Source: Streptomyces coffeae
Lineage (GTDB): Bacteria > Actinomycetota > Actinomycetes > Streptomycetales > Streptomycetaceae
Reading direction: 5' to 3'
NCBI RefSeq assembly: GCF_016741875.1
Contig: NZ_JAERRF010000006.1
Coordinates: 310,001-374,000, forward strand
DNA: 64,000 nt
Shown: positions 33,744 through 43,531 of the stretch, one piece after another
How the letters are laid out: each line of letters starts with the position of its first letter
Numbering within the stretch: position 1 is the stretch's first letter
Position numbers and translations under genes: made by a program
The notes under the pieces: generated by a model
What the model was told of the DNA's origin: nothing
Databases searched by the model: none
Seen by the model: only the letters and a program-made list of their open reading frames with translations

Positions 33744-34796
33744 ATGGCTGTCACCCGGCTCGGCCTGGTGATCCACCGGGCCCGACCCGCTGCCGTCGCG
33801 GCGGCCCGTGCCGCGAGTGCGTGGGCCGCCGCCCATGCCCTCCCCTGCACCGAGATCGACGTATGGCGCGGCGACCACCCACGGCGCAGCGCCCAGGAGG
33901 AGGCCGACGCGGCCGGGCACCCCGATCTGATCGTCACCTTCGGCGGCGACGGCACCTTTCTGCGCGGCGCCCGCATCGCCGCCAAGGACGGGGGCTCCGC
34001 GCTGGGGGTGAACGTCGGCCGGGTCGGCTTCCTCACCGAAATCACCCCCGACCAGGTGGAAACCGCGCTGGACACGGTGCACGCGGGCGGCGCCACGGTC
34101 GAGGAACGCATGCTGCTCACCCTGCGCGCCTCGCGGCTCCTGGAACTGCCCGTCGGCATGGAGGCGCTGCTGCGCTATGGCCGCGGCCCCGTCCTGCCAC
34201 CACCGAAGGTCCGCCCCGGCAGCCCGGAGGAGGTCGGCTGGGGCGTCGCCCTCGATGTGGTCGCCGTCAACGATGTGGTCTTCGAGAAGCTGGCCCGTGA
34301 CCGGCAGGCCAGCCTCGGGGTGTATGTGGCCGGTCAGTTGCTCGCGTCCTACTCGGCCGACGCGATCATCGTGGCCACGCCCACCGGCTCCACCGCCTAC
34401 AGCTTCGCCGCGGGTGGCCCCGTCGTCTCCCCGTCCATGGACGCGCTGGTGTTCACCCCGGTGGCCCCGCACATCGCCTTCGACCGCACCGTCGTGGCCG
34501 CTGTCGACGAGGCCGTCGCCGTACGGGTGCTGCCCCATTCGGGGCGGGTGGCGGTGAGCATCGACGGCCAGTTGCGCGGTGTTCTGGAGCCGGGGGACTG
34601 GGTGGCGGCCTACCGGGCGCCGGACCGGCTGCGGCTGGTGCGGCTGGAGCCCATGGAGTTCTACCGGCGGCTGCGCGAACGCTTCCGGCTTGCCGACTCG
34701 CCCGCGGCCGACCCGGCCCCGCCGTTCTACCGCCCGCGCACCCCGGTCCCCGCCGACCTGGCTCATCTGCGGCTGCCCCCGCCACCCGAGGCATGA
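33744..34796 (+). CDS. NAD kinase
   Basis: 350 residues from ATG 33744. Diagnostic motifs: FGGDGTFLRGARIAAKDG (about 71-88) for phosphate transfer, GVNVGRVGFLTE (about 91-102), and IVATPTGSTAYSFAAGGPVV (about 209-228). It phosphorylates NAD to NADP in the cytoplasm. The N-terminal AVTRLGLVIHRARPAAVAAA is the Rossmann start of the family. An insertion around residues 130-170 (VLPPPKVRPGSPEEVGW) and a Pro-rich C-terminal tail make it longer than the roughly 300-residue housekeeping enzyme, so this is probably the second of the NAD kinases that Streptomyces usually carry. It is 57 bp ahead of the molybdenum hydroxylase genes, which could need redox cofactors. Confidence 0.92.
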   Translation: MAVTRLGLVIHRARPAAVAAARAASAWAAAHALPCTEIDVWRGDHPRRSAQEEADAAGHPDLIVTFGGDGTFLRGARIAAKDGGSALGVNVGRVGFLTEITPDQVETALDTVHAGGATVEERMLLTLRASRLLELPVGMEALLRYGRGPVLPPPKVRPGSPEEVGWGVALDVVAVNDVVFEKLARDRQASLGVYVAGQLLASYSADAIIVATPTGSTAYSFAAGGPVVSPSMDALVFTPVAPHIAFDRTVVAAVDEAVAVRVLPHSGRVAVSIDGQLRGVLEPGDWVAAYRAPDRLRLVRLEPMEFYRRLRERFRLADSPAADPAPPFYRPRTPVPADLAHLRLPPPPEA

Positions 34797-34853
34797 CCGT
34801 GGGGCGGCCCGCTGGAGATGCGGGGCCCTCACCCCGGTGCCACGCTGAAGGGT

Positions 34854-35441
34854 GTGACAGCGCACACGTATCACACCGATCTCACCCTGCGTGTCAACGG
34901 TGCTGACCGGGCCCTCACGCTCGACAACCGGGTGACGCTGCTGGACGCCCTGCGCGAACACCTGGCGCTGACCGGGGCCAAGAAGGGCTGTGACCACGGG
35001 CAGTGCGGAGCCTGTACGGTCCTCGTCGACGGCGAGCGCGTCAACAGCTGTCTGGTGCTGGCGGTGGCGGCGGCCGGTCATGACATCACCACGATCGAGG
35101 GGATCGCCGCCCTGACGGCGACCGGTGAACTCCACCCGCTCCAGCAGGCGTTCCTCGATCACGACGGCTTCCAGTGCGGCTACTGCACACCCGGCCAGAT
35201 CTGCTCGGCGATCGGCGCCCTCACCGAGGCCGCACGCGGCTGGCCCAGCCATGTCACCGAGGACGTGGCCGCCGGTGTCCCCGCGGCACAGCCCCTGGAC
35301 ACCGATGAGATCCGGGAGCGGATGAGCGGCAACCTCTGCCGCTGCGGCGCCTACCGGGGCATCGTGGACGCGATCCGTGAGGTCTCCGGGGGCAATGGCG
35401 GAAGGGCCACCCGCGCCACCGCACCGGGCGGTGCCCGATGA
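34854..35441 (+). CDS. 2Fe-2S subunit of a molybdenum aldehyde/xanthine oxidoreductase (PaoA/YagT type)
   Basis: 195 residues from GTG 34854. The N-terminal plant-type ferredoxin domain has the first cluster, [22 protein letters not shown]; the helical domain holds the second, CGYCTPGQ plus NLCRCGAY. A 20-residue insertion with [15 protein letters not shown] sits between the two halves of the second cluster motif. It passes electrons between the molybdenum and FAD subunits. Unlike E. coli PaoA there is no Tat signal peptide, so the complex is cytoplasmic. Overlaps the next gene by 4 bp (ATGA). Confidence 0.92.
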   Translation: MTAHTYHTDLTLRVNGADRALTLDNRVTLLDALREHLALTGAKKGCDHGQCGACTVLVDGERVNSCLVLAVAAAGHDITTIEGIAALTATGELHPLQQAFLDHDGFQCGYCTPGQICSAIGALTEAARGWPSHVTEDVAAGVPAAQPLDTDEIRERMSGNLCRCGAYRGIVDAIREVSGGNGGRATRATAPGGAR

Positions 35442-36436
35442 AACCCTTCGCCTACGAACGCGCCACCGCGCCCGAGGCCGCCGCCACACGTGTCACGGAC
35501 ACCGCCGACGCCATGTATCTGGCCGGTGGCACCAACCTGGTGGACCTGATGAAGCTGGGCGTGGCCGAACCCACCCTGCTCGTCGACATCACCGGTCTGC
35601 CGTACGACAGCATCGAGCACCGCGCCGACGGCAGCGTGCTGATCGGCTCGCTGGTCTCCAACAGTGTGCTCTCCGGCGACCGCGGTATCCGGAGGCGCTT
35701 CCCGGCGGTGGCCGAGGCGGTGCTCGCCGGAGCCTCCGGACAGTTGCGCACCAGAGCCACCACCGGCGGCAATCTGCTCCAGCGCACCCGCTGTGTGTAC
35801 TTCCAGGACGTCACCAAGGCGTGCAACAAACGCGAGCCGGGGAGCGGGTGTTCGGCCCTCGAGGGCAGCCACCGCGACCTCGCCGTCCTGGGCACCTCCG
35901 ACGCCTGCGTGGCCACGCACCCGTCCGACATGGCGGTGCCGATGGCCGCGCTCGACGCCGTCGTCCACCTCCGGCGCGCCGGAGGAGACACCCGCTCGGT
36001 GCCGCTGACCGACTTCTATCTGCTGCCCGGCGACACTCCGGAGCGGGAGACCGTGCTCGAAGCCGGGGAGCTGATCACCGGTGTGGAGCTGCCACCGCCA
36101 CCCGCGGGGGCCGCCATGTGCTACCGCAAGGTCCGCGACCGCTGGTCCTACGCCTTCGCCCTGGTATCCGTCGCCGCCGTGGCCGCCACCGGGCCCGACG
36201 GCACGCTGAGCGAGATCCGGCTGGCACTCGGCGGAGTGGCGCCGCTGCCCTGGCGGGCCCGCCGGGCCGAGGAGCAGCTCGCCGGCCGCCGTCCGACCGA
36301 GGAGGCGCTGCGCTCGGCGGCCCGGGCCGAGTTCGCGTCGGCGCGCCCGCTGCCGAGGAACGCGTTCAAGATCGACCTCGCGGTGGACCTCATCACCGCC
36401 ACCGTGCTGGAGCTCGTCGGAGGGGAAGGGCGATGA
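35438..36436 (+). CDS. FAD-binding subunit of the molybdenum oxidoreductase (PaoB/YagS type)
   Basis: 332 residues. FAD-binding motifs [19 protein letters not shown] (about 28-46) and [15 protein letters not shown] (about 105-119) place it in the CO dehydrogenase/xanthine dehydrogenase medium-subunit family. Cys-rich stretches around [20 protein letters not shown] (about 119-138) are typical of the YagS/4-hydroxybenzoyl-CoA-reductase branch, which carries an extra 4Fe-4S cluster. The C-terminal domain is the usual CO_deh_flav_C. Both ends overlap neighbours by 4 bp, so the three subunits are made by coupled translation. Confidence 0.92.
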   Translation: MKPFAYERATAPEAAATRVTDTADAMYLAGGTNLVDLMKLGVAEPTLLVDITGLPYDSIEHRADGSVLIGSLVSNSVLSGDRGIRRRFPAVAEAVLAGASGQLRTRATTGGNLLQRTRCVYFQDVTKACNKREPGSGCSALEGSHRDLAVLGTSDACVATHPSDMAVPMAALDAVVHLRRAGGDTRSVPLTDFYLLPGDTPERETVLEAGELITGVELPPPPAGAAMCYRKVRDRWSYAFALVSVAAVAATGPDGTLSEIRLALGGVAPLPWRARRAEEQLAGRRPTEEALRSAARAEFASARPLPRNAFKIDLAVDLITATVLELVGGEGR

Positions 36437-38532
36437 CCACGCTCGAAAGGTCCGTGGGCGCCGACGTGACCCGGATCGAGGGACGCGACAAGGTCACCGG
36501 CGCCGCGCTCTACGCGTACGAATACCCGGTACGGGACGCCCTCTACGCCTGGGCGGTGCAGTCCACCGTGGCCCGCGGCCGGGTGCGCGGTGTCGACGGC
36601 GGCGGGGCGCTGGCGCTGCCCGGTGTGGTGGCCGTACTCGACAGCGGGAACGTGCAGCGGCTGCACCCCACCGAGGACCCCGAACTCTCCGTGCTCCAGT
36701 CCACCGACATCGCCTACCGCGGCCAGATCGTGGCGGCCGTGGTCGCGGACACCTACGAGACGGCATGCCAGGCCGCGGCGGCGGTGCGCGTGGAGTACGA
36801 GGAGAACGGCCACGACGTCGAACTGCGCGACGACGATCCGAACGCCTTCGTCCCGGACACGGTCAACGCGGGCTACCCCGGGCTGCGGGAGAGCGGCGAT
36901 GTGGACACCGCCTTCGCCACCGCGCCGGTCACCGTCGACGCCACGTACACCACACCCCCCGAACACGCCGCCCCGATGGAGCCCCACGCCACCATCGCGG
37001 TCTGGGACGGTGACGCGCTCACCCTCTACAACGGCGACCAGGGACCCTGGATGACGGCCGAGGCGCTCGCCGAGCTGTTCGGCCTGCCCCGGGGCAGCGT
37101 ACGGATCGTGGCCGACCACGTCGGCGGTGGCTTCGGCTCCAAGGCGGTGCCCCGGCCGCCCACGGTGCTCGCCGCGCTGGCCGCCCGCGCCGTGGGCCGC
37201 CCGGTGAAACTGGCGGTGACCCGGCAGCAGATGTTCAGCATGGTGTCGTACCGGACGCCCACCGTGCAGCGCGTCAGACTCGCCGCCGAGCGGGACGGCC
37301 GTCTCACCGCCATCTCGCACAACGCGCTCCAGCAGAGCTCCCGGCTCACCGAGTACTGCGAGCAGACCGTGGCCGCCACCCGCATCATGTACGCCGCGCC
37401 CCACCGCCGCACCATCCACCGGCTGGCTCAGCTGGACGTACCCACCCCCTCCTGGGTGCGCGCCCCCGGTGAGGCACCGGGGATGTTCGCGCTGGAGAGC
37501 GCGATGGACGAGCTGGCGGATGCGCTGGGCATGGACCCGGTGCGGCTCAGGGTGGTCAATGAACCCGCCGTGGATCCCGAGTCCGGACGCCCGTTCAGCA
37601 GCCGCAATCTGGTGGCGTGTCTGCGCGAGGGTGCGGCCCGCTTCGGCTGGGAGGGACGTGACCCGGTGCCCGGCCGCCGCCGGGACGGGCGATGGCTGCT
37701 GGGCAGCGGAGTGGCGGCGGGCAACTACCCCGTCTACACCATGCCCGCCACCGCGACCGCCCGTGCCGAACCCGACGGGAGCTTTGTGGTGCGGATCGCC
37801 GCGGCGGACATCGGCACCGGCGCGCGCACCATGCTGACCCAGGTGGCCGCCGATGAACTCGGCGTGGCACTGGACCGGGTCACCCTGGACATCGGCCGCA
37901 GTGTCTACGGCAACGCCCCGATGGCGGGCGGCTCCATGGGCACCAGTTCCTGGGGGTGGGCGGTCAGCAAGGTGTGCCGGGCGCTCGCCGAACGGCTCGA
38001 TGAGACCTCCGGCGCCGTTCCGCCCGAGGGACTGGAGCTGAGCGCGGACACCACCGAGGACGTCCAGGCGCAGAAGAAGCTCGCCCGTTGCTCGTTCGGC
38101 GCCCAGTTCGCCGCGGTACGGGTCGACGCCGTCACCGGCCAGGTGCGGGTCGACCGGCTGCTCGGGGTGTTCACGGCCGGACGGATCATCAACCCCCGCA
38201 CCGCACGGTCCCAGTTGCGCGGCGGAATGTGCATGGGATTGTCCATGGCACTGCACGAGATGCTCGACGTGGACCCGCACTACGGCGACTTCGCCAATCA
38301 CGACTTCGCGACCTACCACGTGGCGGCGAACGCCGATGTGCGCGATGTCGAGGCGTACTGCCTCGAGGAGGAGGACGGCGAACTCAACCCGCTGGGCACC
38401 AAGGGCGTCGGTGAACTGGGGATCGTCGGTACGGCCGCGGCGGTGGCCAACGCCGTGCACCATGCCACGGGCGTCCGGGTCCGCGATCTGCCGATCACCC
38501 TGGAGCGAGTGCGGGCGGGGCTGCGCAACTGA
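36433..38532 (+). CDS. Molybdopterin-binding catalytic subunit of the oxidoreductase (PaoC/YagR type)
   Basis: 699 residues from ATG 36433. The N-terminal domain (about 1-130) opens with [20 protein letters not shown]; the molybdopterin-binding part follows, with [13 protein letters not shown] (about 229-241), [20 protein letters not shown] and [15 protein letters not shown]. The catalytic Glu is in [20 protein letters not shown] near the C-terminus, matching the xanthine-oxidase-family base. The substrate is probably an aldehyde or an N-heterocycle. The family needs a cytosine-dinucleotide molybdenum cofactor and usually a XdhC/PaoD chaperone; none lies in this window. Confidence 0.92.
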   Translation: MTTLERSVGADVTRIEGRDKVTGAALYAYEYPVRDALYAWAVQSTVARGRVRGVDGGGALALPGVVAVLDSGNVQRLHPTEDPELSVLQSTDIAYRGQIVAAVVADTYETACQAAAAVRVEYEENGHDVELRDDDPNAFVPDTVNAGYPGLRESGDVDTAFATAPVTVDATYTTPPEHAAPMEPHATIAVWDGDALTLYNGDQGPWMTAEALAELFGLPRGSVRIVADHVGGGFGSKAVPRPPTVLAALAARAVGRPVKLAVTRQQMFSMVSYRTPTVQRVRLAAERDGRLTAISHNALQQSSRLTEYCEQTVAATRIMYAAPHRRTIHRLAQLDVPTPSWVRAPGEAPGMFALESAMDELADALGMDPVRLRVVNEPAVDPESGRPFSSRNLVACLREGAARFGWEGRDPVPGRRRDGRWLLGSGVAAGNYPVYTMPATATARAEPDGSFVVRIAAADIGTGARTMLTQVAADELGVALDRVTLDIGRSVYGNAPMAGGSMGTSSWGWAVSKVCRALAERLDETSGAVPPEGLELSADTTEDVQAQKKLARCSFGAQFAAVRVDAVTGQVRVDRLLGVFTAGRIINPRTARSQLRGGMCMGLSMALHEMLDVDPHYGDFANHDFATYHVAANADVRDVEAYCLEEEDGELNPLGTKGVGELGIVGTAAAVANAVHHATGVRVRDLPITLERVRAGLRN

Positions 38533-38583
38533 CCGTGGCCCGACCGGTGTTCCGCGGCGGAACGAGTGGTGGGCCGATGTCAT

Positions 38584-38618
38584 CCGGGTGTCCCGCGGTG
38601 ACGGCGCGGGACACCCGG
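38584..38618. terminator. Bidirectional terminator between paoC-like and protease genes
   Basis: Perfect 14-bp inverted repeat, CCGGGTGTCCCGCG at 38584-38597 and its complement at 38605-38618, loop GTGACGG, between two convergent stop codons. Confidence 0.85.
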
Positions 38619-38637
38619 TGTGTCCGGGGTACGGAGA

Positions 38638-39888
38638 TCAGCCCTTGTCGCCCGCGCCGCCCTGCTTCTTACCCTTACCAGCCGCGCCACCGTTACCGGC
38701 CGCGCCGCCCTGATCGTCCGCCGCACCACCGCCGTTGCCGGCCGCTCCGCCGCCGTCGCCTCCGGCAGCGCCGCCGTCGTCACCGATGGTGGCGCCGACC
38801 GCCTTCAGCGCGGTCGTCACCGGCTGGAAGAAGGTCTCCCCACCGGAGGTGCAGTCGCCGCTGCCGCCCGAGGTCAGACCGATGGCGCTGCCGTCCTGGC
38901 TGAACAGGGGGCCGCCGCTGTCGCCGGGCTCGGCGCACACATCGGTCTGGATGAGCCCGCTGACCGTGCCCTCCGGGTAGTTGACGGTGGCGTCCAGACC
39001 GGTGACCGAGCCGTCGTTGAGGCCGGTGGTGCTGCCCATCCGGGTCACCTTCTGACCCACCGTGGCGTCGGCCGCCTTGGCGATGTTCACCGTGTTGCCG
39101 TCACCGGTGTTGACCGTGCTGGGGGCCTCGGTGTTGGGGTCGTCGTAGGTGACGAGCGCGAAGTCGCCGTCACCGGGGAAGGTGGCGTCCTGCACGGTGC
39201 CGATCGGGGCACCGTTCTGGGAGTCCGACCACTCCTTGGCGGCGACACCGCAGTGTCCGGCGGTGATGAAACCGGGCGCGCCACTGTCCGTGGTGACGTT
39301 GAACCCGAGCGAACACCGCGACCCGCCGCCGAAGATGGCGTCACCGCCCTCGGCGAACGGCTTGAACGTGCCTTGGGACTTCTTGATGGTGGCCACGCCC
39401 TTGCCCAGCGAGTTGACGGTGGACTCGAGCGTGTCCCACTTCCCGCCGGTGACGGTGCGGTCCGCGGTGACCCGGATCTCGTTGGTCTGGGGATCGACGG
39501 ACCACGCCGTGCCGGGAATGGTCGCCTTCGTCTTCAGCGTCTTCGCCGCGGACTCGAGGTCGGCGGTGCTGTTCTTGACGCTTCTGGCCACCGCCCCGGC
39601 CTTCTTGACCTCCACGTCCACATCGTTGCCGTCCCCGACGACATTCACGATGACCTGCTGCTTGTCCTTGTCGTAGTAGGCCCCGGCGAACGCCTCGCCC
39701 AGCGTGGACGCCAGTTGCGAGGCGATGTCCGCCGCGGATGCCGCGTTCACCTTCTTGGGCTGGAGGTCGGTCTTGTCGCCGTCCTGGGAGGCGTTGGCGT
39801 TCGGCAGCAGGATCGCCGCCGCGACGACGGCGGCCGCACCGGCCCCCGCGAAGACAACCTTGCGCTTCGGTACGCGTTTATGGCTCAA
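38638..39888 (-). CDS. Secreted S1-family serine protease (alpha-lytic/streptogrisin type), TTG start
   Basis: 416 residues. The start is a TTG at 39888, 7 bases after GGAGG; the nearby ATG is out of frame. Signal peptide (VVFAGAGAAAVVAAAILLPN to ANA), propeptide (about 45-180), then a protease with His212 (ITAGHC), Asp242 (GDFALV) and Ser324 (EPGDSGGP). Cys pairs flank His and Ser as in streptogrisins. The C-terminal 50 residues are a Gly/Ala-rich tail with AAGNGGGAADDQGGAAGNGG units and a basic end, possibly for wall attachment. It shares the segment TVNYPEGTVSGLI with the membrane-anchored protease at 25663, so the two are paralogues. Confidence 0.9.
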   Translation of the reverse strand: MSHKRVPKRKVVFAGAGAAAVVAAAILLPNANASQDGDKTDLQPKKVNAASAADIASQLASTLGEAFAGAYYDKDKQQVIVNVVGDGNDVDVEVKKAGAVARSVKNSTADLESAAKTLKTKATIPGTAWSVDPQTNEIRVTADRTVTGGKWDTLESTVNSLGKGVATIKKSQGTFKPFAEGGDAIFGGGSRCSLGFNVTTDSGAPGFITAGHCGVAAKEWSDSQNGAPIGTVQDATFPGDGDFALVTYDDPNTEAPSTVNTGDGNTVNIAKAADATVGQKVTRMGSTTGLNDGSVTGLDATVNYPEGTVSGLIQTDVCAEPGDSGGPLFSQDGSAIGLTSGGSGDCTSGGETFFQPVTTALKAVGATIGDDGGAAGGDGGGAAGNGGGAADDQGGAAGNGGAAGKGKKQGGAGDKG

Positions 39889-40093
39889 CTCATGACCTCC
39901 AGTCAGGGGGGCACCGAGTTCGCTCGCCCGCAACGGACGAGGCTCGACCCGGCAGTTGATACGCGCGGTGCGCGAGTTGCGTTCAGAGTGACGTTGGCCG
40001 GGCTTCCGGCGGCGTCCCCGGAACCGCCGCGACCAAGCGGTTTCCCGCAGCGGATCGCGACCGGACGATACGCAGCGTGAGCAATATGGCGCG

Positions 40094-40117
40094 CTTGCAA
40101 TTAATTTTCCATGCAAG
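40094..40117. promoter_or_regulatory. AT-rich dyad, likely MarR-type operator for the MFS gene
   Basis: Arms CTTGCA (40094-40099) and TGCAAG (40112-40117) flank an AT-rich 12-base centre, 51 bp upstream of the MFS start. Spacing and half-sites resemble MarR-family operators. The region between the protease and MFS starts (39889-40168) holds both promoters. No MarR gene lies in this window. Confidence 0.5.
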
Positions 40118-40168
40118 TATTGTCGGCGCGCATAAGACGCGGATGCCCTCGCTTGGAGTGAACCCCCT

Positions 40169-41383
40169 ATGCCCCTCGCCCTGCTGGCCCTGGCCATCGG
40201 AGCCTTCGGGATCGGAACCACCGAGTTCGTGATCATGGGCTTGCTGCCCGAGGTCGCCGGTGACTTCGGTGTCTCCATCCCCACCGCCGGCTTCCTGGTG
40301 ACCGGCTATGCACTCGGTGTCATGACCGGTGCGCCGCTGATGACCGCACTCGGCACGAAGATCTCCCGCAAGCGCATGCTGATGCTGCTGATGGGCCTGT
40401 TCATCCTGGGCAATGTGGTCTCGGCCGCCGCCCCGGCCTTCGGTGTGATGGTCACCGGGCGGATCGTCGCCTCCTTCGCCCACGGCGCGTTCTTCGGCAT
40501 CGGATCGGTCGTCGCGGCCGACCTGGTCGCCCCCGAGAAGAAGGCCGGAGCCATCTCGATGATGTTCACCGGTCTGACCGTCGCCAATGTCGTCGGCGTA
40601 CCCCTCGGCACCTCCATCGGCCAGTCGCTGGGCTGGCGGACCACCTTCTACCTCGTCGCCGCCCTCGGTGTGATCGGCCTCGCGGGCATTGCCAAGCTGG
40701 TCCCCGAGGTCCCCAGGCCGGAGGGTGTGCGCCTCCGCCACGAGCTGGCCGCCTTCCGCAATGTGCAGGTGCTGCTCGCCATGGCGATGACGGTGCTGGG
40801 CTTCGGCGGTGTCTTCGCCGCGATCACCTACATCGCGCCGATGATGACCGAGGTCGCCGGATTCGCCGACTCCTCCGTCACCTGGCTGCTGGTCCTCTTC
40901 GGCCTCGGCATGGTCGGCGGCAACCTGGCCGGGGGCAGGTTCGCCGACCGTGCCCTGATGCCGATGCTGTATGTCTCGCTGGGTGCCCTGGCCCTGGTCC
41001 TGGGGCTGTTCACGGTCACCGCGCACCACAAGTTCGCGGCCGCGATCACCATCGCCCTGGTCGGCGCGCTCGGCTTCGCCACCGTCCCCCCGCTCCAGAA
41101 GCGGGTGCTGGACCAGGCGGCGGGCGCCCCCACCCTCGCCTCCGCCGTCAACATCGGCGCCTTCAACCTGGGCAACGCGCTCTCGGCCTGGCTCGGCGGG
41201 CTGGTGATCTCCGCCGGGCTCGGCTACACCGCCCCGAACTGGGTCGGCGCCGCCCTCGCCGCCGCCGCACTGGCGCTCGCGGTGCTCGCCGGTGCCCTGG
41301 AGCGCCGTAAGGCCCACCACCTCGCCCCGGCCGTGTCCGGTGCCGTCCCCGAGCCGGTCCGTGTACCCGCCGGACACCGCTGA
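40169..41383 (+). CDS. MFS transporter, AraJ/DHA1-type exporter
   Basis: 404 residues from ATG 40169 (GGAGTG upstream). About 12 membrane helices. It opens LALAIGAFGIGTTEFVIMGL, characteristic of the AraJ-like group of sugar or drug exporters. MFS motif A is GTKISRKRMLMLL after helix 2, and the helix 5 region carries GLTVANVVGVPLGTSIGQSL (motif C with G-x-x-x-G-x-P-L-G). The substrate is unknown; relatives export arabinose-like sugars, toxins or antibiotics. An operator-like dyad upstream suggests induction. Confidence 0.88.
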   Translation: MPLALLALAIGAFGIGTTEFVIMGLLPEVAGDFGVSIPTAGFLVTGYALGVMTGAPLMTALGTKISRKRMLMLLMGLFILGNVVSAAAPAFGVMVTGRIVASFAHGAFFGIGSVVAADLVAPEKKAGAISMMFTGLTVANVVGVPLGTSIGQSLGWRTTFYLVAALGVIGLAGIAKLVPEVPRPEGVRLRHELAAFRNVQVLLAMAMTVLGFGGVFAAITYIAPMMTEVAGFADSSVTWLLVLFGLGMVGGNLAGGRFADRALMPMLYVSLGALALVLGLFTVTAHHKFAAAITIALVGALGFATVPPLQKRVLDQAAGAPTLASAVNIGAFNLGNALSAWLGGLVISAGLGYTAPNWVGAALAAAALALAVLAGALERRKAHHLAPAVSGAVPEPVRVPAGHR

Positions 41384-41445
41384 CGGGGCCGTCCGCGCCG
41401 CCGCCGCTCTTCCCCGCACCCGCCGTTTCCTGATGTAGTCGGCGG

Positions 41446-42432
41446 ATGAGCATCGCATTGTTCACCCTCGGGGGCACCATCGCCATGGCCGGACAGAGTG
41501 GCAGCGGTGTGGTGGCCCGGCTGACCGGCGCCGACCTCACCGCCGCGGTGCCCGGCCTCGCCGAACTCGGTGTTCCGCTGGAGATACGGGATACCCATGC
41601 CGTGCCCAGTGCGCATCTGACGTTCCCGCAGCTGTTCTCGGTGGTCGAGGCCGCCTCGGGTGCGGTGGCCGAGGGGGCGGAGGGTGTGGTGGTCACCCAG
41701 GGCACGGACACCCTGGAGGAGACGGCCTGGCTCGCCGATCTGGTGTGGGCCCATGACGCACCGCTGGTGTTCACCGGCGCCATGCGCAATCCGACCCTCG
41801 CGGGAGCGGACGGCCCGGCCAATCTGCTCGCTGCCGCCCGTGTCGCCGCCGCGCCCGGGGCCCGTGGCCTGGGGGCGCTGGTCGTCTTCAACGACGAGAT
41901 CCACGCGGCGCGTTGGGTGCGCAAGACCCACAGCACCAGTACGGCCACCTTCGCCTCCCCGAACACCGGCCCGGTCGGCCATGTCATCGAGGGCCGGGTC
42001 CGTCTGCTCACCAGGCCACCGCGGCACGCCCCCTGGCCGGTCCCGTCCGGGGCGGCGGTTGGCGAGACCGCCCGGGTGGCGCTGTACACCGTGTCGCTCG
42101 ACGACGACGGTGTGCTGCTCGACGGGCTCGCCGAGACCCACCACGGCCTGGTCGTCGCGGGGTTCGGCGTCGGTCACGTACCGGGCACCCTCGCACCGGT
42201 GCTCGGCGCCCTGGCCGAGCGCATCCCCGTGGTGCTGACCTCGCGGTCCGGCAGCGGTTCGGTCCTGCGCAACACCTACGGCGCGGTCGGTTCCGAGATC
42301 GATCTGCGGCGACGCGGACTGATCGACGGCGGACTGCTCGATCCGTACAAGGCACGGGTGCTGCTCCGGCTGCTGCTGGCCTCGGGTGCGGACCGGGACG
42401 CCATCACCGCCGCCTTCGCCCAACACGGCTGA
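41446..42432 (+). CDS. Asparaginase
   Basis: 328 residues. The first catalytic Thr is in LFTLGGTIAMAG (Thr11) and the second in VTQGTDTLEETAW (about 85-97), followed by VFTGAMRNP and ADGPANL, the complete active-site set of bacterial L-asparaginases. There is no signal peptide, so it is the cytoplasmic (type I-like) enzyme, hydrolysing asparagine to aspartate and ammonia. The C-terminal domain ends with LLRLLLASGADRDAITAAF, usual for the family. It lies 62 bp after the MFS gene, but a functional link is not evident. Confidence 0.92.
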   Translation: MSIALFTLGGTIAMAGQSGSGVVARLTGADLTAAVPGLAELGVPLEIRDTHAVPSAHLTFPQLFSVVEAASGAVAEGAEGVVVTQGTDTLEETAWLADLVWAHDAPLVFTGAMRNPTLAGADGPANLLAAARVAAAPGARGLGALVVFNDEIHAARWVRKTHSTSTATFASPNTGPVGHVIEGRVRLLTRPPRHAPWPVPSGAAVGETARVALYTVSLDDDGVLLDGLAETHHGLVVAGFGVGHVPGTLAPVLGALAERIPVVLTSRSGSGSVLRNTYGAVGSEIDLRRRGLIDGGLLDPYKARVLLRLLLASGADRDAITAAFAQHG

Positions 42433-42585
42433 GTCTTGCCAAGGAGCGGTCGGGCCTTCGCCACCGGGATGCCGCTCCGGACGGGGTACGCGACCATGTG
42501 CGGGGGCGCGGCCGTGCATCGGTGCGGATGCGCTGGGTACGGGGGTGATATGCCCTTGCACATGCCGAGGAGAGGAGCGGCACCA

Positions 42586-42825
42586 ATGAACCAGGACCGT
42601 CGACGCGAAGAGCCCGGAGAGGACGGCCGCGCCATTCCGCGGGACCTGCCCGACCAGCAGGCCCAGGACGGACCCGATCCGCTGGACGTGGAGGGCGCGG
42701 ACCCGGCGCCGGACCACGCCGAGGACGTCCCCGACCTGGACGAGTCCGGCACCGGACGCCGGGGGAAGCCGCAGACCGGAAGTGTCCACCCCGAACAGCC
42801 CGTCCCCGACGAACCCTCGGGCTGA
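42586..42825 (+). CDS. Small acidic disordered protein
   Basis: 79 residues from ATG 42586, preceded by GAGGAG. The composition is dominated by Asp, Glu, Pro, Gln and Arg (DPLDVEGADPAPDHAEDVPD), with no hydrophobic core, so it should be intrinsically disordered. No family recognised. A good ribosome binding site and a clean stop before the convergent cupin regulator support it as a gene. Similar short acidic proteins are common in Streptomyces without assigned roles. Confidence 0.6.
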   Translation: MNQDRRREEPGEDGRAIPRDLPDQQAQDGPDPLDVEGADPAPDHAEDVPDLDESGTGRRGKPQTGSVHPEQPVPDEPSG

Positions 42826-42852
42826 GCACCCGCATTCCGGTGGCGGTGCGCG

Positions 42853-43455
42853 TCAGCTGGCGGAGGGGCGGGCCCGGACATGCATCCGCTCGCCCTGCGC
42901 CCCGAACAGGGAGAGGAATTCCACCGGCTGGTCTCCCGCGTTGCCGAAGCCGTGTGGTGTCCGGGTATCGAACTCGGCGGCCTCGCCCGAGGTGAGCACG
43001 AGATCATGCTCGCCCAGCGCCAGCCACAGCCGCCCGGAGAGCACATACAGCCACTCATAGCCCTCGTGCACCCGCTGCTCGGGGCGGCCGCGCTCGGCGG
43101 GCGGCCGGGGCGGGAGAATGAGCTTGTAGGCGTTCAGCCCGCCCAGATAGCGGGTGAGCGGCACAAACGTCTGGCCGTTCCGGGTGAAGGGCCGGGGATG
43201 GACCCGAGGATCGCCGGTGGCGGGCGCGCCGACCAGCTCGTCCAGCGGCACACCGTACGCCTTGGCCAGTGGCAGCAGCAGCTCCAGGGTCGGTTTGCGC
43301 TGCCCTGACTCCAGCCGCGAGAGGGTGCTCAGCGAGATCCCGGTGGTCTCGCTGAGCCGCGCCAGGGTGAAGTCACGTGTCCGCCGCAGCGCACGCAGCC
43401 GGGGTCCCACGGAGGTCAGCACATCGGCGAGGTCGTCGTCAGCCATACCGTCCAT
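42853..43455 (-). CDS. XRE-family regulator with C-terminal cupin domain
   Basis: 200 residues from ATG 43455 (GAGG six bases upstream). Helix-turn-helix at about 12-70: LRALRRTRDFTLARLSETTG, SLSTLSRLESGQRKPTLELL. The cupin effector domain (about 95-190) contains HEGYEWLYVLSGRLWLALGE and FDTRTPHGFGNAGDQPVEFL with the His/Glu metal-ligand pattern. Regulators of this build often control the gene next door in response to a small molecule. Here that is the divergent thioredoxin-reductase-like gene, 76 bp away. Confidence 0.9.
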   Translation of the reverse strand: MDGMADDDLADVLTSVGPRLRALRRTRDFTLARLSETTGISLSTLSRLESGQRKPTLELLLPLAKAYGVPLDELVGAPATGDPRVHPRPFTRNGQTFVPLTRYLGGLNAYKLILPPRPPAERGRPEQRVHEGYEWLYVLSGRLWLALGEHDLVLTSGEAAEFDTRTPHGFGNAGDQPVEFLSLFGAQGERMHVRARPSAS

Positions 43456-43531
43456 TTGCCGCCTCGGCAAAGACGTTTGTCAAGCGGTCGCCGTGGCGCG
43501 CACGCTCCTTCCACGAACGGAGGTACCGCGC

